From assembly GCA_016584495.1 (NCBI GenBank), contig WAID01000003.1, positions 1,426,001-1,490,000 of the forward strand: a DNA stretch of 64,000 bases. The letters run 5' to 3'. Positions 1-10,194 of this stretch are shown here, one piece after another. Below the pieces are notes generated by a model, which was not told the origin of the DNA, did not search any database, and was given only the letters and a program-made list of their open reading frames with translations. A program made the position numbers and the translations under genes. The DNA is from Celoporthe dispersa. Taxonomy: Eukaryota > Ascomycota > Sordariomycetes > Diaporthales > Cryphonectriaceae. Within the stretch, counting starts at the first letter, position 1. Each line of letters begins with the position of its first letter.

Positions 1-614
1 CGTTTCTTCAACGACCACGCAGCATTCACACAGGTGAATTCTTTCTTCTGACATTCCTCAGGTCAAAACCAAGGTCGGATAAAGTCATCGAGGTTGGATT
101 TGGCGGTTGCTATCTGAGCTAAGTTAAGGTGGTCTGAATAACTCTGCCAGTCTGCAGACCGCGCCCAACCAACATTGCATCACGTTCCAATCATTCCAAT
201 CATTCCAGTAATAGCGAGTCCAATCTCTGCTCTGTAGGCGAAACTGACCCGACATGGCTATTGTAGCCATCCAGTAATGTTAGAGCGTTCCAGGTACTCT
301 TTGCCCATCTCCACCTTTTTTTTTTTCTCTTTTTCTTTTTCCTTTTCTCCTGCTTCCCCCCCTTTCAGTGTACTTTCTTTGTTCCCCCATCCAGGGTACT
401 CTTTTGCTTTCCCCCATTCAGGGTACTGTGTCCATCGCACCTTTCCCCCATTCAGGGTACTGTGCCCATCGCCCTTTTCCCCCATTCAGGGTACTGTGTC
501 CATCGCTCTTTTCCCCCATTCAGGGTACTCTGTGCTCTCGAGAAATCAAACGCTGCCCTCGCGTCTTGCCTGCCAGCGTGCCTCGGTGCTCGCCGTGCCT
601 GCATCCCATGCCGT
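1..614. other. Non-coding 3' flank at left edge
   Basis: No supported gene. The stretch holds a T-rich tract near 317-350 and a 34-bp tandem repeat (separate entry). Short ORFs here are generated by the repeat and the poly-pyrimidine tract. It lies directly downstream of the stop codon of the minus-strand gene that starts at 2500, so part of it is probably that gene's 3' UTR. Confidence 0.6.
383..534. repeat. 34-bp minisatellite, about five copies
   Basis: A core beginning CCCCCATTCAGGGTACT recurs at 383, 411, 445, 479 and 513. The last four copies are spaced exactly 34 bp apart and the first, slightly divergent copy is 28 bp from the next. The segment after the core also repeats (a version of TGTGTCCATCGC followed by T-rich bases). 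It sits about 80 bp beyond the stop codon of the neighbouring minus-strand gene. Confidence 0.95.
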
Positions 615-2500
615 CTAGAAGCGGTAGTTAAAGCGGGGGCTCTGCTCGTCCCTGGGCTTGTACACACCGTTCTCGAAGCGGTCCAGCAGTATGTAGTCCA
701 GGGGGGAGACATTGGGGTCGTCGATCAGAAAGGTCTGGTACAGCTCATAGGCCTGCTCCCACCACTCTTGGAGGTGCGGCTGGTGGAACTGCTGGGCGAC
801 CTCCGCGCGGCAGATCATGAGGCGCGCAAGGGTGGGCGCCATCATCAGCTTCATACGCTCCAGCTCGTATCCGTAGGGGTCATAGCCTCTAGGGTGGGCA
901 ACAGGCATTTCCAGATGATAAATCTCCGCGTCGGACTCGTTGACAAGGGTAGCATCGTCATCCTCATCATCCTCGTCATCACCCTCATCCTCTGCGTCAT
1001 ACTCATGATTGTCCTCGAAGCCATTGTCATTGTGGCCATTGTCGCCGTGGTCATTGTTGACATTGCCAGGCTCGTCGGGCTCAGTCTCGGTCTCGTTGGG
1101 GTCGATCTCGCCGTGGTTAGCCTCGTCGGCCTCAACCTTGATCTTAGCCTCGTCGGACTCAACCTTGATCTTAGCCTCGTCGGACTCATCCTTGATCTGG
1201 GTGTGGTTCTTGTCAGTGACTACAATGATCTCCTTGCTGTCTGCCTTGTTCTTTTCTTCATCATCATCTTGCACACTTACCTGGACTTGGTTCTGGACCT
1301 GAACTTGGTTCTGGACCTGGACTTGGTGCTGGGCCTGGTTCTGGTGCTGGGCCTGGTTCTGGTGCTGGACCTGGTTCTGGTGCTGGACCTGGTTCTGGTG
1401 CTGGGCTTGGTTCTGGTGCTGGGCCTGGTTGGCAGCACGAAATTGCTGGCGGTACACCTCCACCTTCTGGCGTAGGACCTGCTTGTAAAAGATGTACATT
1501 GCATGACCATTGGTGATATTGTGGCTGAGAGACACAGGGTTGGCCATGACAGCTGCTCCAAAGAGCTCCTTGAGGACATTGTAGGTCCGGTTGTTCATGC
1601 CCCAGGACAGAAAGCCAAAGGCAAAGTTCAGAGCCAGGTCTGCCGAGTATGGGGCAATCCTGGGGGCACAGAACATCACCATCTCATAATCAACGGTGTG
1701 GCCATAGAAGTATTCACAGAGGTCATCCTGGGACTCCCGGTCGAGGAACACCTTCTGGTTAGGCGCCGCGATGATCTTGCTGTGGATGTACGCGATGATC
1801 TGGACAGGCCAATGGCATTGGGTTAGAAGGATAGCCTAGTCACAGCTGGGAGAGAAAAGAGGGAGGGGAGGTGGGAAGGGTGCAGAGAGGGTCTGAAGCA
1901 TACCTTGGGGGTGCTCAAGAGCGACTTAGCCCGGACCAGCTCGTCAAACTTCCAGGTTGGGGAGACATAGTCCTGACCAGTGATGCTTCGAGCCCTGGGA
2001 TTGTAGTGCAGGTACAGGCTCCACTTGTCCACACGGATATTCTCAGCGTGCAGGGACAGCTGTCGCAGAGAGGTTACGGGGAAGGAGATGTTGGAGCGGT
2101 GCAGAAGCTGCAGGGCTTTGATGAGGCTCTGCTCCAGAAGGGCGATTTGAGGTGAGATGAGGATCAGGTGGCCCTGAGGGGGGGCCAGGAGACTGGCCAT
2201 GTTGAGGAGTCGATGCAGAGGCAGGAGAGTCTCGTGGGGAGGCTCCAGCATCCTGATGGTGCCACCCTGGCCCGTCTCGCTAGCGACAATCTCTTGAATC
2301 TCAGCACTGCAGAAGGGGGTCTGGGAGTTGAGTCGGTATCTGCCAGTCTTCAGCAGGATCATGCAGTTGCGCTGGCAATCAAAGCGCTCACGCGTGCTGT
2401 AGATCATGACATGGCCCAGCTGACCAGCGCCTCTGGCGTTGTTGTTGTTTCGCGCGTGAGGCAGGGCTGGGCCCATTGATTGCTGTCCGCTGGAAGCCAT
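615..2500 (-). CDS. Uncharacterised fungal protein with Gln/Asn/His repeat and acidic linker
   Basis: Two exons, complement(615..1799, 1904..2500), 593 residues. The intron (1800-1903) has donor GTATGC, a CTAAC branch-like element and acceptor CCAG, and exon 1 is exactly 199 codons. The start MASSGQQSMG is the first ATG. Residues 1-300 look globular, with hydrophobic helices and no family I recognise. After them comes a low-complexity block made of repeated NQAQHQ/NQVQHQ units, then an acidic stretch rich in D, E and K with repeated DEAKIKVES units, then a 90-residue folded-looking tail ending FNYRF. No signal peptide or membrane segment is evident. The Gln/Asn-rich block could support self-association, but that is inference. 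Function is unknown; that it is a real gene is fairly certain from the splicing and the long conserved-looking reading frame. Confidence 0.75.
1286..1431. repeat. 18-bp in-gene tandem repeat encoding the Gln/His/Asn tract
   Basis: On the plus strand the unit GGTGCTGGGCCTGGTTCT recurs with small changes about seven times. Because 18 is a multiple of three, copy-number change would keep the reading frame of the minus-strand gene. It encodes NQAQHQ/NQVQHQ units. Confidence 0.85.
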
Positions 2501-5500
2501 CTTCGCAGCTGCTCTTGGTGTCTGGTTCAGTGTTTGGCTTAGATGTTACTTTTGTAATGCAGTGTAGAAGACTGACAGTCTCTGATGGTTACGAGATGCA
2601 GTATGTTAAGAAAGGGTTTGTGTAAAGTTGATGTTGACGCGTTGGTTTAGAGGGGAGAAAGAAGAGGAAAGGAAGGCGGCGTGTTTGTTTGGATTTGGTG
2701 TTTGTTTTTTTTTTTTTTTGTGGGAGGGGAGGGGAGGAAGGAGGGGAAAAGGGGAAGGAGGGTTTGGCTGAGGCCCAGGGTTCAGCTGAAGGACCAGATC
2801 CAGTTGCTGCAGCGTGTATTGCAAGGCAGGAGGCACGCGCCAGGTAGAATTTCCAGTAGCTAATATCTGATTTCTGCCTGGATCACCGCCTTCTGTACTT
2901 GCCCTTGACGTACCCTTGACCTGCTCCCCCACCCTCCTCCCCTCCTTCCTTCCACTCTGGTGTCCTTCAGGGGATCTTGTTGTATTAGAGCTCCGCTGTG
3001 ATCTCCTTTTATCTTTAATGGTCCAGTTGTTGAGGCTGTTTGCTCCCTTCAGCCTTGTTGAGGAATCCTCTTGCTTCTTGATCCAGAAGAGGCCATGCAG
3101 CTGTACCTGTGCCTCCTGTACCATGCACCTAGGCTATGTGGCTCCTCGAGTTGAAGGAGCTTTGAGGTGCTCCTTCGCCCTCAGCTCTGTCTTCATGCAC
3201 TGGCCATTCCCAGATGATCTCCCCACTGTGGAGGCAAGCCAGCCAGTCTGCCACAGTCACACTGTCTCTTCGCTCCTTCTTGTTCTTCCTCAAGTGCTTA
3301 GCAATCAATCTACAGTGGGATCTGCCCATAGGTTCTCAGCATCAGGGCAGGCCCCACCGCCTTCCATAGATAGAAAGCCCACCACCCTCTGCTGGTTGAC
3401 ACTGCCTCCCCAGGACCTGTGGGTTTTGAGTCACCTTCCTGCCATGGTGGTCTCGCAACTTCCATACCTTTGAGATCCTGTGCCCCCACCCCCTGCTCCA
3501 GCTTTCAGCCATGGTACCTGCTCCAGCCCAAGTGCCCAGGTGATCTGTTCGAAGCAAGATCCATGAGCTGCAACTCCCTTCATGCTGTGCCCCACCATGT
3601 ATTATTACTTCCTTCCCATCAAGACAAAGCCCTGCAGACTGTTTGAGAGAACAATTTGGTCAGCTGCTTGGTTCCTGGCTCTGAACTGCCGCCCCACCCC
3701 CCAGCCCCCTCGGGGCCTCTTTCCTCTCTTCCCCCTTCTCTAAGCAGAACCAGAGGCAATCCCAATAACCCAACAGTTACCTCATAGATCTGCAAACCCC
3801 ACATCTGCATCGCCTTTATACTGGCCTCCAATGTTGCCTCCATACCTAGGCAGCCCCATGCTTCACAAGTCTCTCCTGTAGCTCCAGACAAGAGCATCTT
3901 GCTCACCACTAGCGCAGTGGATCCAAGCTTGACATGAGGGGTGGCCATGTAGCCATGCTCTGGCTCAGAAAGCCGTGTCCCGCTCCATGCTTAGCTGGTT
4001 GGAATTTTCCTGTATTGTTCCAGCATGTTCTGCTATGAATATTGCCAACGCTACAGTGTACACGAAGTGGTCCCCGTAGACACATCTCTTCTTTTTGTGC
4101 TCTATCCAAAAGTGTTTTAGCCATGGGATTCTGGTGTATGCCTGATCTGTGCTTGTCACTAAGACCTGTGGATTGATATGACTGCTGCCTATGATACAGA
4201 ACACAACTAAATACAGGAGATATAACAAAGGGCCCATTTACTTTCAGGACAGGGTTTGAGAATTCCATAATTCTTTGAATTGAGAAGGAGGGCGGAAAAA
4301 GTTAGCCTGGTGATGATCTTAGGCTGTGGGACATATTCCCTAGGCAGACACTACAACGGTGAAGCTAATGCAGACACCTGGGAATCTGAGGAAAATTTGA
4401 GTGCTCCGACAAGCTGAATCTCTTTTAGGCTCTGACCATGCAGAATGTGCTCCTGGAGTCTGTCATGCATGAAAGCAGCAGATGTAATTTCGGATCAAGG
4501 CGGTAACCACGAAGGCCAAGACCACAATAGTTGAGCAATAAATTGTGGCCATAGAGGATGTGGTATGGGAACTCTCGCGCCTTTCTAGGTGACAGTGCCC
4601 AAGAAAACTTGGAATTTTGGCCTTTTGGCAACCGAACAGTTCAACAGTACTGCGTCATCCACTATACTAATCATTAAATAGTATGGCTGGGAAAGTAGAG
4701 TCAGTCAACCTGCCAGAGACACAGGAACTGGAGGCAAGAGATGCCATCTGCTTGGCTGTGGTGCTCTAGCTATAGCCTCCCTCCCGTGTGATACAGCCCT
4801 GCTGATGCTGTCCGGGGCGCCGTCTCCTGATTCGTCTGCCGGACCCCTGCACGAGTCTGTCAGCGGCCCGTGCACACAAGGCTGACTAACAGCCTCGTGT
4901 TAGCAGCAGCCGCCTGACATCATGCCGGCCTTTGAGCGCGTTCCAGCTTCGCGCCCAGTCCGCCCCTGATCAGGCGACTGGGCAAGTGGCGACCTGAAAT
5001 ACGTTGAGGTGTATCGCGATGTTTCTAGATCCGTGTGGCACCTATGCTGTGACCCCTCGCCCCCCCACGAGGTGCCCGTGGCAAGTAGCAAGGGCTTTCC
5101 CCCCTTCTCGGACGAATGTGGCCTGACCAAAAAGCTCCTCAGATCAATCAGGTACACTTCACCCGCCTTTCAGGTCATAGGTGCACGATAAACTGCTCAA
5201 CACGAGCAAAAGAAGCCTAAGTAAAAGTTACTGCAAGGAGCAGATGATTCCTTTCGTATTGTATGACGGTTTGTAGAAAATAAGCACGCATGAGGCTGGC
5301 CTAGGGACAGTGTGAACTCCTGTCTGCAAAGTATGACGCCTACACAGAAAAACCTCGCGTGATGATTGCCGGTACTCCTATGCTCGTCCCATAACTCCAA
5401 CCCCCCTCCCAATCCCCCCCCAGAATATACATATGTACATAGGCTAATCCGGGTTGCGTTTGCTGCTGCTGGATATAGACTTTTCGTGTGGCTCACTTGG

Positions 5501-5542
5501 TGCGAGCCATGGGCTGCCTGGGGCAGCGTGGCGGAGACAGCT
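2501..5542. other. 3-kb intergenic region without a supported gene
   Basis: This holds the promoter side of the gene starting at 2500 and the 3' flank of the gene ending at 5543. There is a poly-T run at 2706-2719. No reading frame combines sensible length, composition and splice signals. Base composition is lower in GC between about 3000 and 4700 than in the flanking genes. Overlapping short minus-strand frames at 3909-4268 and 4425-4631 could be remnants of an old insertion, but I cannot assign them to a transposon family. Confidence 0.5.
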
Positions 5543-6721
5543 TCAACAGGGTTCGCGCGGATTCGTGTTAGGATTTGTCGAGCTGCCGCTGTCTTGATCT
5601 AACACTGTGTTGGGAATGCCCGGACTCGTATTGGGGTTCGTCAAGCTGCCACTGTCGTGATCTGACACTGTGTTGGGAATGCCCGGAATCGTATTGGGAT
5701 TCGTCGGGCTGCCGCTGTCCTGGTCTGGCACTGACTTGGGAATGCGCGGGATCGTCTTGGGATTCGTCGGGTTGCCGCTGTCTTGGTCTAGCTCTGACTC
5801 GGGGTGGAGCATTCTCTGTAGTGTCTGTATTGTTATCTTCTTGGATGGAGAGGGAGATGGGCGTGCGTCCCATCCAAGAATCTCAGGCTCTGAAGCATCA
5901 CTCCTTCGTTTGTGACTATGGCTGCTATCCAGATCTCCTTGAAGTGCGCGAGCAAGAAGGTCGAGCTTCGGTCGCTGCGCCTCTGGGTAGACATGATCCT
6001 GCTGGATCTGTGACCGCTTGATAGGCATGGCGGAGGGGCGGCGGGCGTATTCCTGGGATCTCAGACGGAACTTGATGAAGTTGTGTTCATCAAGCCCAAG
6101 GTGCTGCTCCAACGCCTCGACGACTCGAGCGGGATCATCGATGATGACTTCGTCACTGGAGCCTGTCTCTTTCGACATAGGCTGGTCCGCGGTGGTGCAG
6201 GGAATGTCGTAGAACTCGGCAAGGTACAACAGCATGCGGCGGCGGTGATACGTAAGAGGATCCCTCAGGGTGACGAACTCGTTCCAATGCTGGGGAAAGA
6301 TCGCAGGCTCGCAGATGCCTTGACCAGGTCTGTAGACGGGAAGAGGTGTGATCCGAACAGTTGGAATCTTCAAGGCAGCATTTCGTATGTAGGCAGTCGT
6401 CTGCATCGTTGAGCATATCAGGTATTCGTGGTGGTTGAACCTTTCATCCATGTCGCTCCTGAGCTGGGAGACATCTCCCTTGAGCTGGTAGACATCTTCC
6501 TTGAGTTGGCTGACGTCTTCTTTGAGCTGGCTGACGTCTGTCTTGACCTCGTCGATCGAGTGCCGAATGGATCGAAACTCCACATTCAACTGGTCGTCCT
6601 GGCGATTGCGCAGGTCAACGTACTCGCTCTTGAGAAGATAGGGCGACTCCATGATGACTGTGGCGCCCGAGCTGGCCATCGTGAAGGGCGAGATGGCGTG
6701 CCGTGCCGTACAGGACAACAA
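5543..6721 (-). CDS. Coiled-coil protein of unknown function with 21-residue C-terminal repeats
   Basis: Single exon. The open frame starts with ATG at 6721 (392 residues), but the ATG at 6679 (MASSGATVIM) is an equally good start, giving 378 residues. Residues about 50-95 form a coiled coil built from near-identical heptads (DVSQLKE, DVYQLKG). The central 150 residues look folded (WNEFVTLRDPLTYHRRRML, then an acidic segment and ALEQHLGLDEHNFIKFRLR). A basic, Ser/Pro-rich linker follows. The C-terminus has about four copies of a unit around DQDSGSPTNPNTIPGIPN. I recognise no enzyme or DNA-binding motif. The layout suggests a self-associating scaffold, which is inference. It is transcribed divergently from EMC1 across a 412-bp gap. 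Confidence 0.7.
   Translation of the reverse strand: MLSCTARHAISPFTMASSGATVIMESPYLLKSEYVDLRNRQDDQLNVEFRSIRHSIDEVKTDVSQLKEDVSQLKEDVYQLKGDVSQLRSDMDERFNHHEYLICSTMQTTAYIRNAALKIPTVRITPLPVYRPGQGICEPAIFPQHWNEFVTLRDPLTYHRRRMLLYLAEFYDIPCTTADQPMSKETGSSDEVIIDDPARVVEALEQHLGLDEHNFIKFRLRSQEYARRPSAMPIKRSQIQQDHVYPEAQRPKLDLLARALQGDLDSSHSHKRRSDASEPEILGWDARPSPSPSKKITIQTLQRMLHPESELDQDSGNPTNPKTIPRIPKSVPDQDSGSPTNPNTIPGIPNTVSDHDSGSLTNPNTSPGIPNTVLDQDSGSSTNPNTNPREPC
5556..5810. repeat. 63-bp coding tandem repeat, about four copies
   Basis: On the plus strand a unit containing GGAATGCCCGGA and ATTGGGATTCGTC recurs at 63-bp spacing between about 5570 and 5800. It encodes the 21-residue repeats at the C-terminus of the coiled-coil gene, so expansions stay in frame. 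Confidence 0.85.
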
Positions 6722-7133
6722 GTTGCTTGTATCAAGGGGATGCGATCAGTTGGTTGAAGGTAGAACGGAGCGCGTGGGGCGAGCCTGGTAGCCAGAGCGC
6801 GTGTAAATAAATAGGCGCGCAGCGGGAGGGGGACCCATATTTATTATGCGGGCGCTAACGATACAATGACTGCGGGTGGGTTGTTACGTAATCACAGAGC
6901 TCCAGCTGGGTGAAGCCTCTAGCATGGCCCTCTCTCTATCTCTGGCAGCCATCGCTACAGCGCCTCTGCATCCTCGAACCGCCGTGTCCACCCACTACCG
7001 CGGACTCCTAATCTGACATCGCTCCGCCAGGGTCAGCAGGTTTATAGCTCCTTATGGAGTAAATTGGGAACGATATTCACCCCTCTCTCCTCCCTCCTTC
7101 GAGAAAAGAACGGCTTGCGCGCCATCTGTCAAC
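6722..7133. promoter_or_regulatory. Divergent promoter between coiled-coil gene and EMC1
   Basis: The two genes start 412 bp apart on opposite strands. Just before the EMC1 start codon there is a pyrimidine-rich leader (CCCTCTCTCCTCCCTCCTTC, about 7080-7100), and the context TGTCAACATG has the A at -3 preferred in fungi. No further ORF fits. Which elements serve which gene cannot be told by eye. Confidence 0.55.
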
Positions 7134-10094
7134 ATGATCCTGCCGTCAGCCTCTGCCGTCGTTGGCCTTCTCGCCCTTCCTGCCACCGTCCGAGCTGTAT
7201 TCCATGACGAGGTCGGCGACATCGACTTCCATTTCGACCTCGTCGGCCTACCTCAACGCGATACCACATTCTTCCACAGGCCCCGGCCAGACGACAAGGC
7301 CAGCCTCCTCTATACCCTCAGCGACGTTGGAGTCCTTGGCGCGGTCAACCCAGGCAGCGGGGCTGTGGTATGGAGACAGCTGATCAGCGGCAACATAACG
7401 AGCGGCGGCGGCCATCTTCGAGCTGGGGACGGCGAGACATGGGTTGCCAGCGCGTACGGCAGCTCAGTCCAGGCCTGGGAGGCAGTCAGCGGGCGGAACC
7501 TGTGGTCGTTAGACTTCGAGGGCGAGGTCAAAGACCTCGAGGTGATGGAGATTACAGGAAATGGGCGCAAGGACGTGTTGGCTCTTCATCATGAGGATGG
7601 CGCCACGACGCTGAGGCGGCTGTCTAGCACCGAAGGGCGTGTGCTGTGGGAGTTCAAGGAGACGACCAAGGACCTTCCCCTACAGGTCAGCACCGACGTC
7701 GAGAAGGTCTTCGTCATCAGCTTGCACGGAAACCTCCTGTCATACGGTCTGAAGGTCACTGTTCTCGACATATCGACGGGAAAACGCCTGGACGAGATCT
7801 CTGTCGGCACCAAGGGCGATGTCAACAGCGAGGAGGATGTCATGTTCGTCGGCGCCAACTCTGCTGCGCCGATTGTCGCCTGGGCGGACGCCTCTTTGAC
7901 AAAGCTGAAGGTCAATGTGCTGGGCACCAAGAACACCCAGGAGTTCTCCCTGCCGGCCGACACCGCTGCGGTCGAGATCCATGCCCCTCACCTGGCACAA
8001 TCACAACCGCACTTTCTCGTGCACAGCCGGACCAAGGTCGGCACAAAGGCAGAGGTCTACCATATCGATCTCAAGAGCCATGCGATCAAGCAGGCTTACG
8101 AGCTCCCTCACCTGGCAGGCCCAGGCGCTGTGTCCGCCAGCTCAGACGGTGCCAATGTCTACTTCACGCGCATCACGGACTCTGAGATGACTTTGGTCTC
8201 GTCTACCTCGCACGGTGTTCTGTCTCGCTGGGAATTGAAGACTGGCAACTACACGGCAGGTGCAGTGCATGGCGTTTCCGAGGTCATCAAGAAGTCTGGT
8301 GACGAGTTTGCCGTCCGGGCTGTCGTTGTCACCGATGCCGAGGACTGGGTCCTTTTCCGAAACGGAGAGTCGGGGTGGTCCCGCCCCGAAGGACTGACTG
8401 CTGCTGTAGCTGCGGCGTGGGCTGAGATCCCCGAGTCAGAGGATCTGGTCAAGTCTCTCGAGGCTGAGGCTCACGACAACCCCATGTCCGCATATGTGCA
8501 CCGTGTCAAGAGGCACTTTGACGACCTGCAGTACCTACCGGGCTACCTGGCCTCTGTCCCTCAACGCATCATCAGCAGTATCTTCGGAACGGAAAGCCTG
8601 AGAAAGACTGGGCTCTTTCGTGACAGCTTCGGCTTTAACAAGGTCGTGGTCTTGGCCACAAGGCGCGGCCGTCTCTACGGCCTCGACGCAGGAGATCATG
8701 GGAGGGTGCTCTGGACCCAGAGAGCTCGTGCGCTGGCTGCTGGTGAGATCTGGGATGTGAAAGGGATGGACGTCGACGACGTCAAGGCCTACATCACTGT
8801 CCGCGGCGCTCAGGGTGAATACGTGATCGTCAAGACGCACTCTGGCCAGGTCGTCGAATCCATGCCGCCAGGTTCATGGCCCCCGTCCAGAGCACCGCGT
8901 CCGTCGACACTCCCTCGGGCAAATTTCTTCTCTCTGTTGGCCTCGATGGGAAGGTCGGCAACATCCCGGCTACCTGGACTCCTGAGCAGATCGTCGTGGT
9001 TCAGGGTGCTCAAGGCGAGCTGAAGGGCCTGAAGTTCGTGGTCGACGGCGCGCAGTCTCGAGAAGAGACGGCGTGGACTTTCTCCCTCCCTCCTTCCAAG
9101 CGGATGGTGGACACTGCTTCTCGACCACCCCACGACCCCGTCGCCTCAATCGGCCGCGTCCTGGGGGACAGGCGGGTCAAGTACAAATATCTGAACCCCA
9201 ACACCATGGTTGTTGCTGCTGTGGACGATGCTGCGTCCACCCTCACGGTATATCTGCTGGATACCGTATCTGGGCAGCTCCTGTCCTCGGCTGAGTACGA
9301 GGGTGTCGACACAGGAAAGCTTGCCCACTGCGCCATGTCGGAGAACTGGTTCGCCTGCTCCTTCTATGGCCAGTATGCCCTCAGGGACAATCCCGCCCAG
9401 TTTGTGAAGGGATACCAGCTGGTGGTCTCTGACCTGTACGAGTCGGAGCTTGCGAACGACAGGGGCCCGCTCGGAGACTCCGCGAACTTCTCATCTCTCA
9501 ACCCCATTGATACCCCCAGTGGCCCCTCTCTTCCGTCTGTCGTCTCTCAGACATATATCATTGCGGCACCAGTCTCTGTTCTTGCAGTCACCGAGACCAG
9601 GCAGGGCATATCCTCCCGGCAACTTCTTGCTTATCTTCCCGAGACGCACAGCATCTACGGCATCCCGCGTATGCTTCTTGAGCCCCGAAGAGTCGTCGGC
9701 CGAGACCCCTCACCTCTCGAGGCCGAGGAGGGCCTGATGAAGTACCACCCAGCCATCGAGGTTGACGCCAAGCTGATTATTACCCACGAGAGGGACGTGA
9801 TCGGAGTCCAGAAGATCATCACGGCCCCCGCGATAGTCGAGAGCACGAGTCTGGTCTTTGCATTCGGCATTGACGTGTTTGGCACACGAGTGGCGCCGAG
9901 CTTTGTGTTTGACATTCTCGGCAAGGGGTTCAACAAGGTGACCCTTGTCGCCACGGTGGCTGCACTGATGGTGGGCGTTCTGGTTCTAGGCCCCATTGTA
10001 AGCTCCTCTCTCCACCTCAAGCGGATTCATGGCTAACTATCATGGCTAGATTCGGAGGAAGCAGATCAACATGCGTTGGAAACCCACACAGTAG
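7134..10094 (+). CDS. EMC1: ER membrane protein complex subunit 1 (Emc1)
   Basis: Emc1 is the large lumenal and membrane subunit of the EMC, which inserts tail-anchored and multi-pass proteins into the ER membrane. The product has a signal peptide (about residues 1-22, MILPSASAVVGLLALPATVR), a long beta-propeller-like lumenal region with PQQ-type blades, the conserved C-terminal domain (around SVLAVTETRQGISSRQLLAY), one membrane segment (VTLVATVAALMVGVLVLGP) and the short basic tail RRKQINMRWKPTQ typical of the family. A 52-bp intron (9998-10049, GTAAGC...GGCTAG) separates the last 15 codons and joins in phase. The frame breaks once near 8860-8880: VVESMPPGS ends in one frame and APVQSTASVDTPSGK resumes in another, with no room for an intron. 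Restoring one base gives 969 residues, the normal family length. I therefore treat it as one gene with an apparent 1-bp deletion. Confidence 0.9.
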
Positions 10095-10194
10095 ATGTAG
10101 ACTTTGCCTTTAGAATTCCATACGATCTCACGACCTCTTGCGAATCTGATTACATCCGACTCATGGCCAAGTCCCTCCGATCAGCGACTCTTCC

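Noticed and set aside
462..1475. 337-codon plus-strand frame
   Set aside because: It lies antisense to the spliced gene at 615-2500. Its Leu/Val-rich product comes from the complement of the Gln/Asn and acidic repeats.
3909..4631. Possible remnant of a retrotransposon reverse transcriptase
   Set aside because: A short run (MGPLLYLLYLVVF) faintly recalls such enzymes, but there is no catalytic YxDD-type motif, no flanking repeats and no consistent frame.
8863..8885. Intron at the EMC1 frame break
   Set aside because: The only GT...AG pair there spans about 18 bp, far too short to splice.
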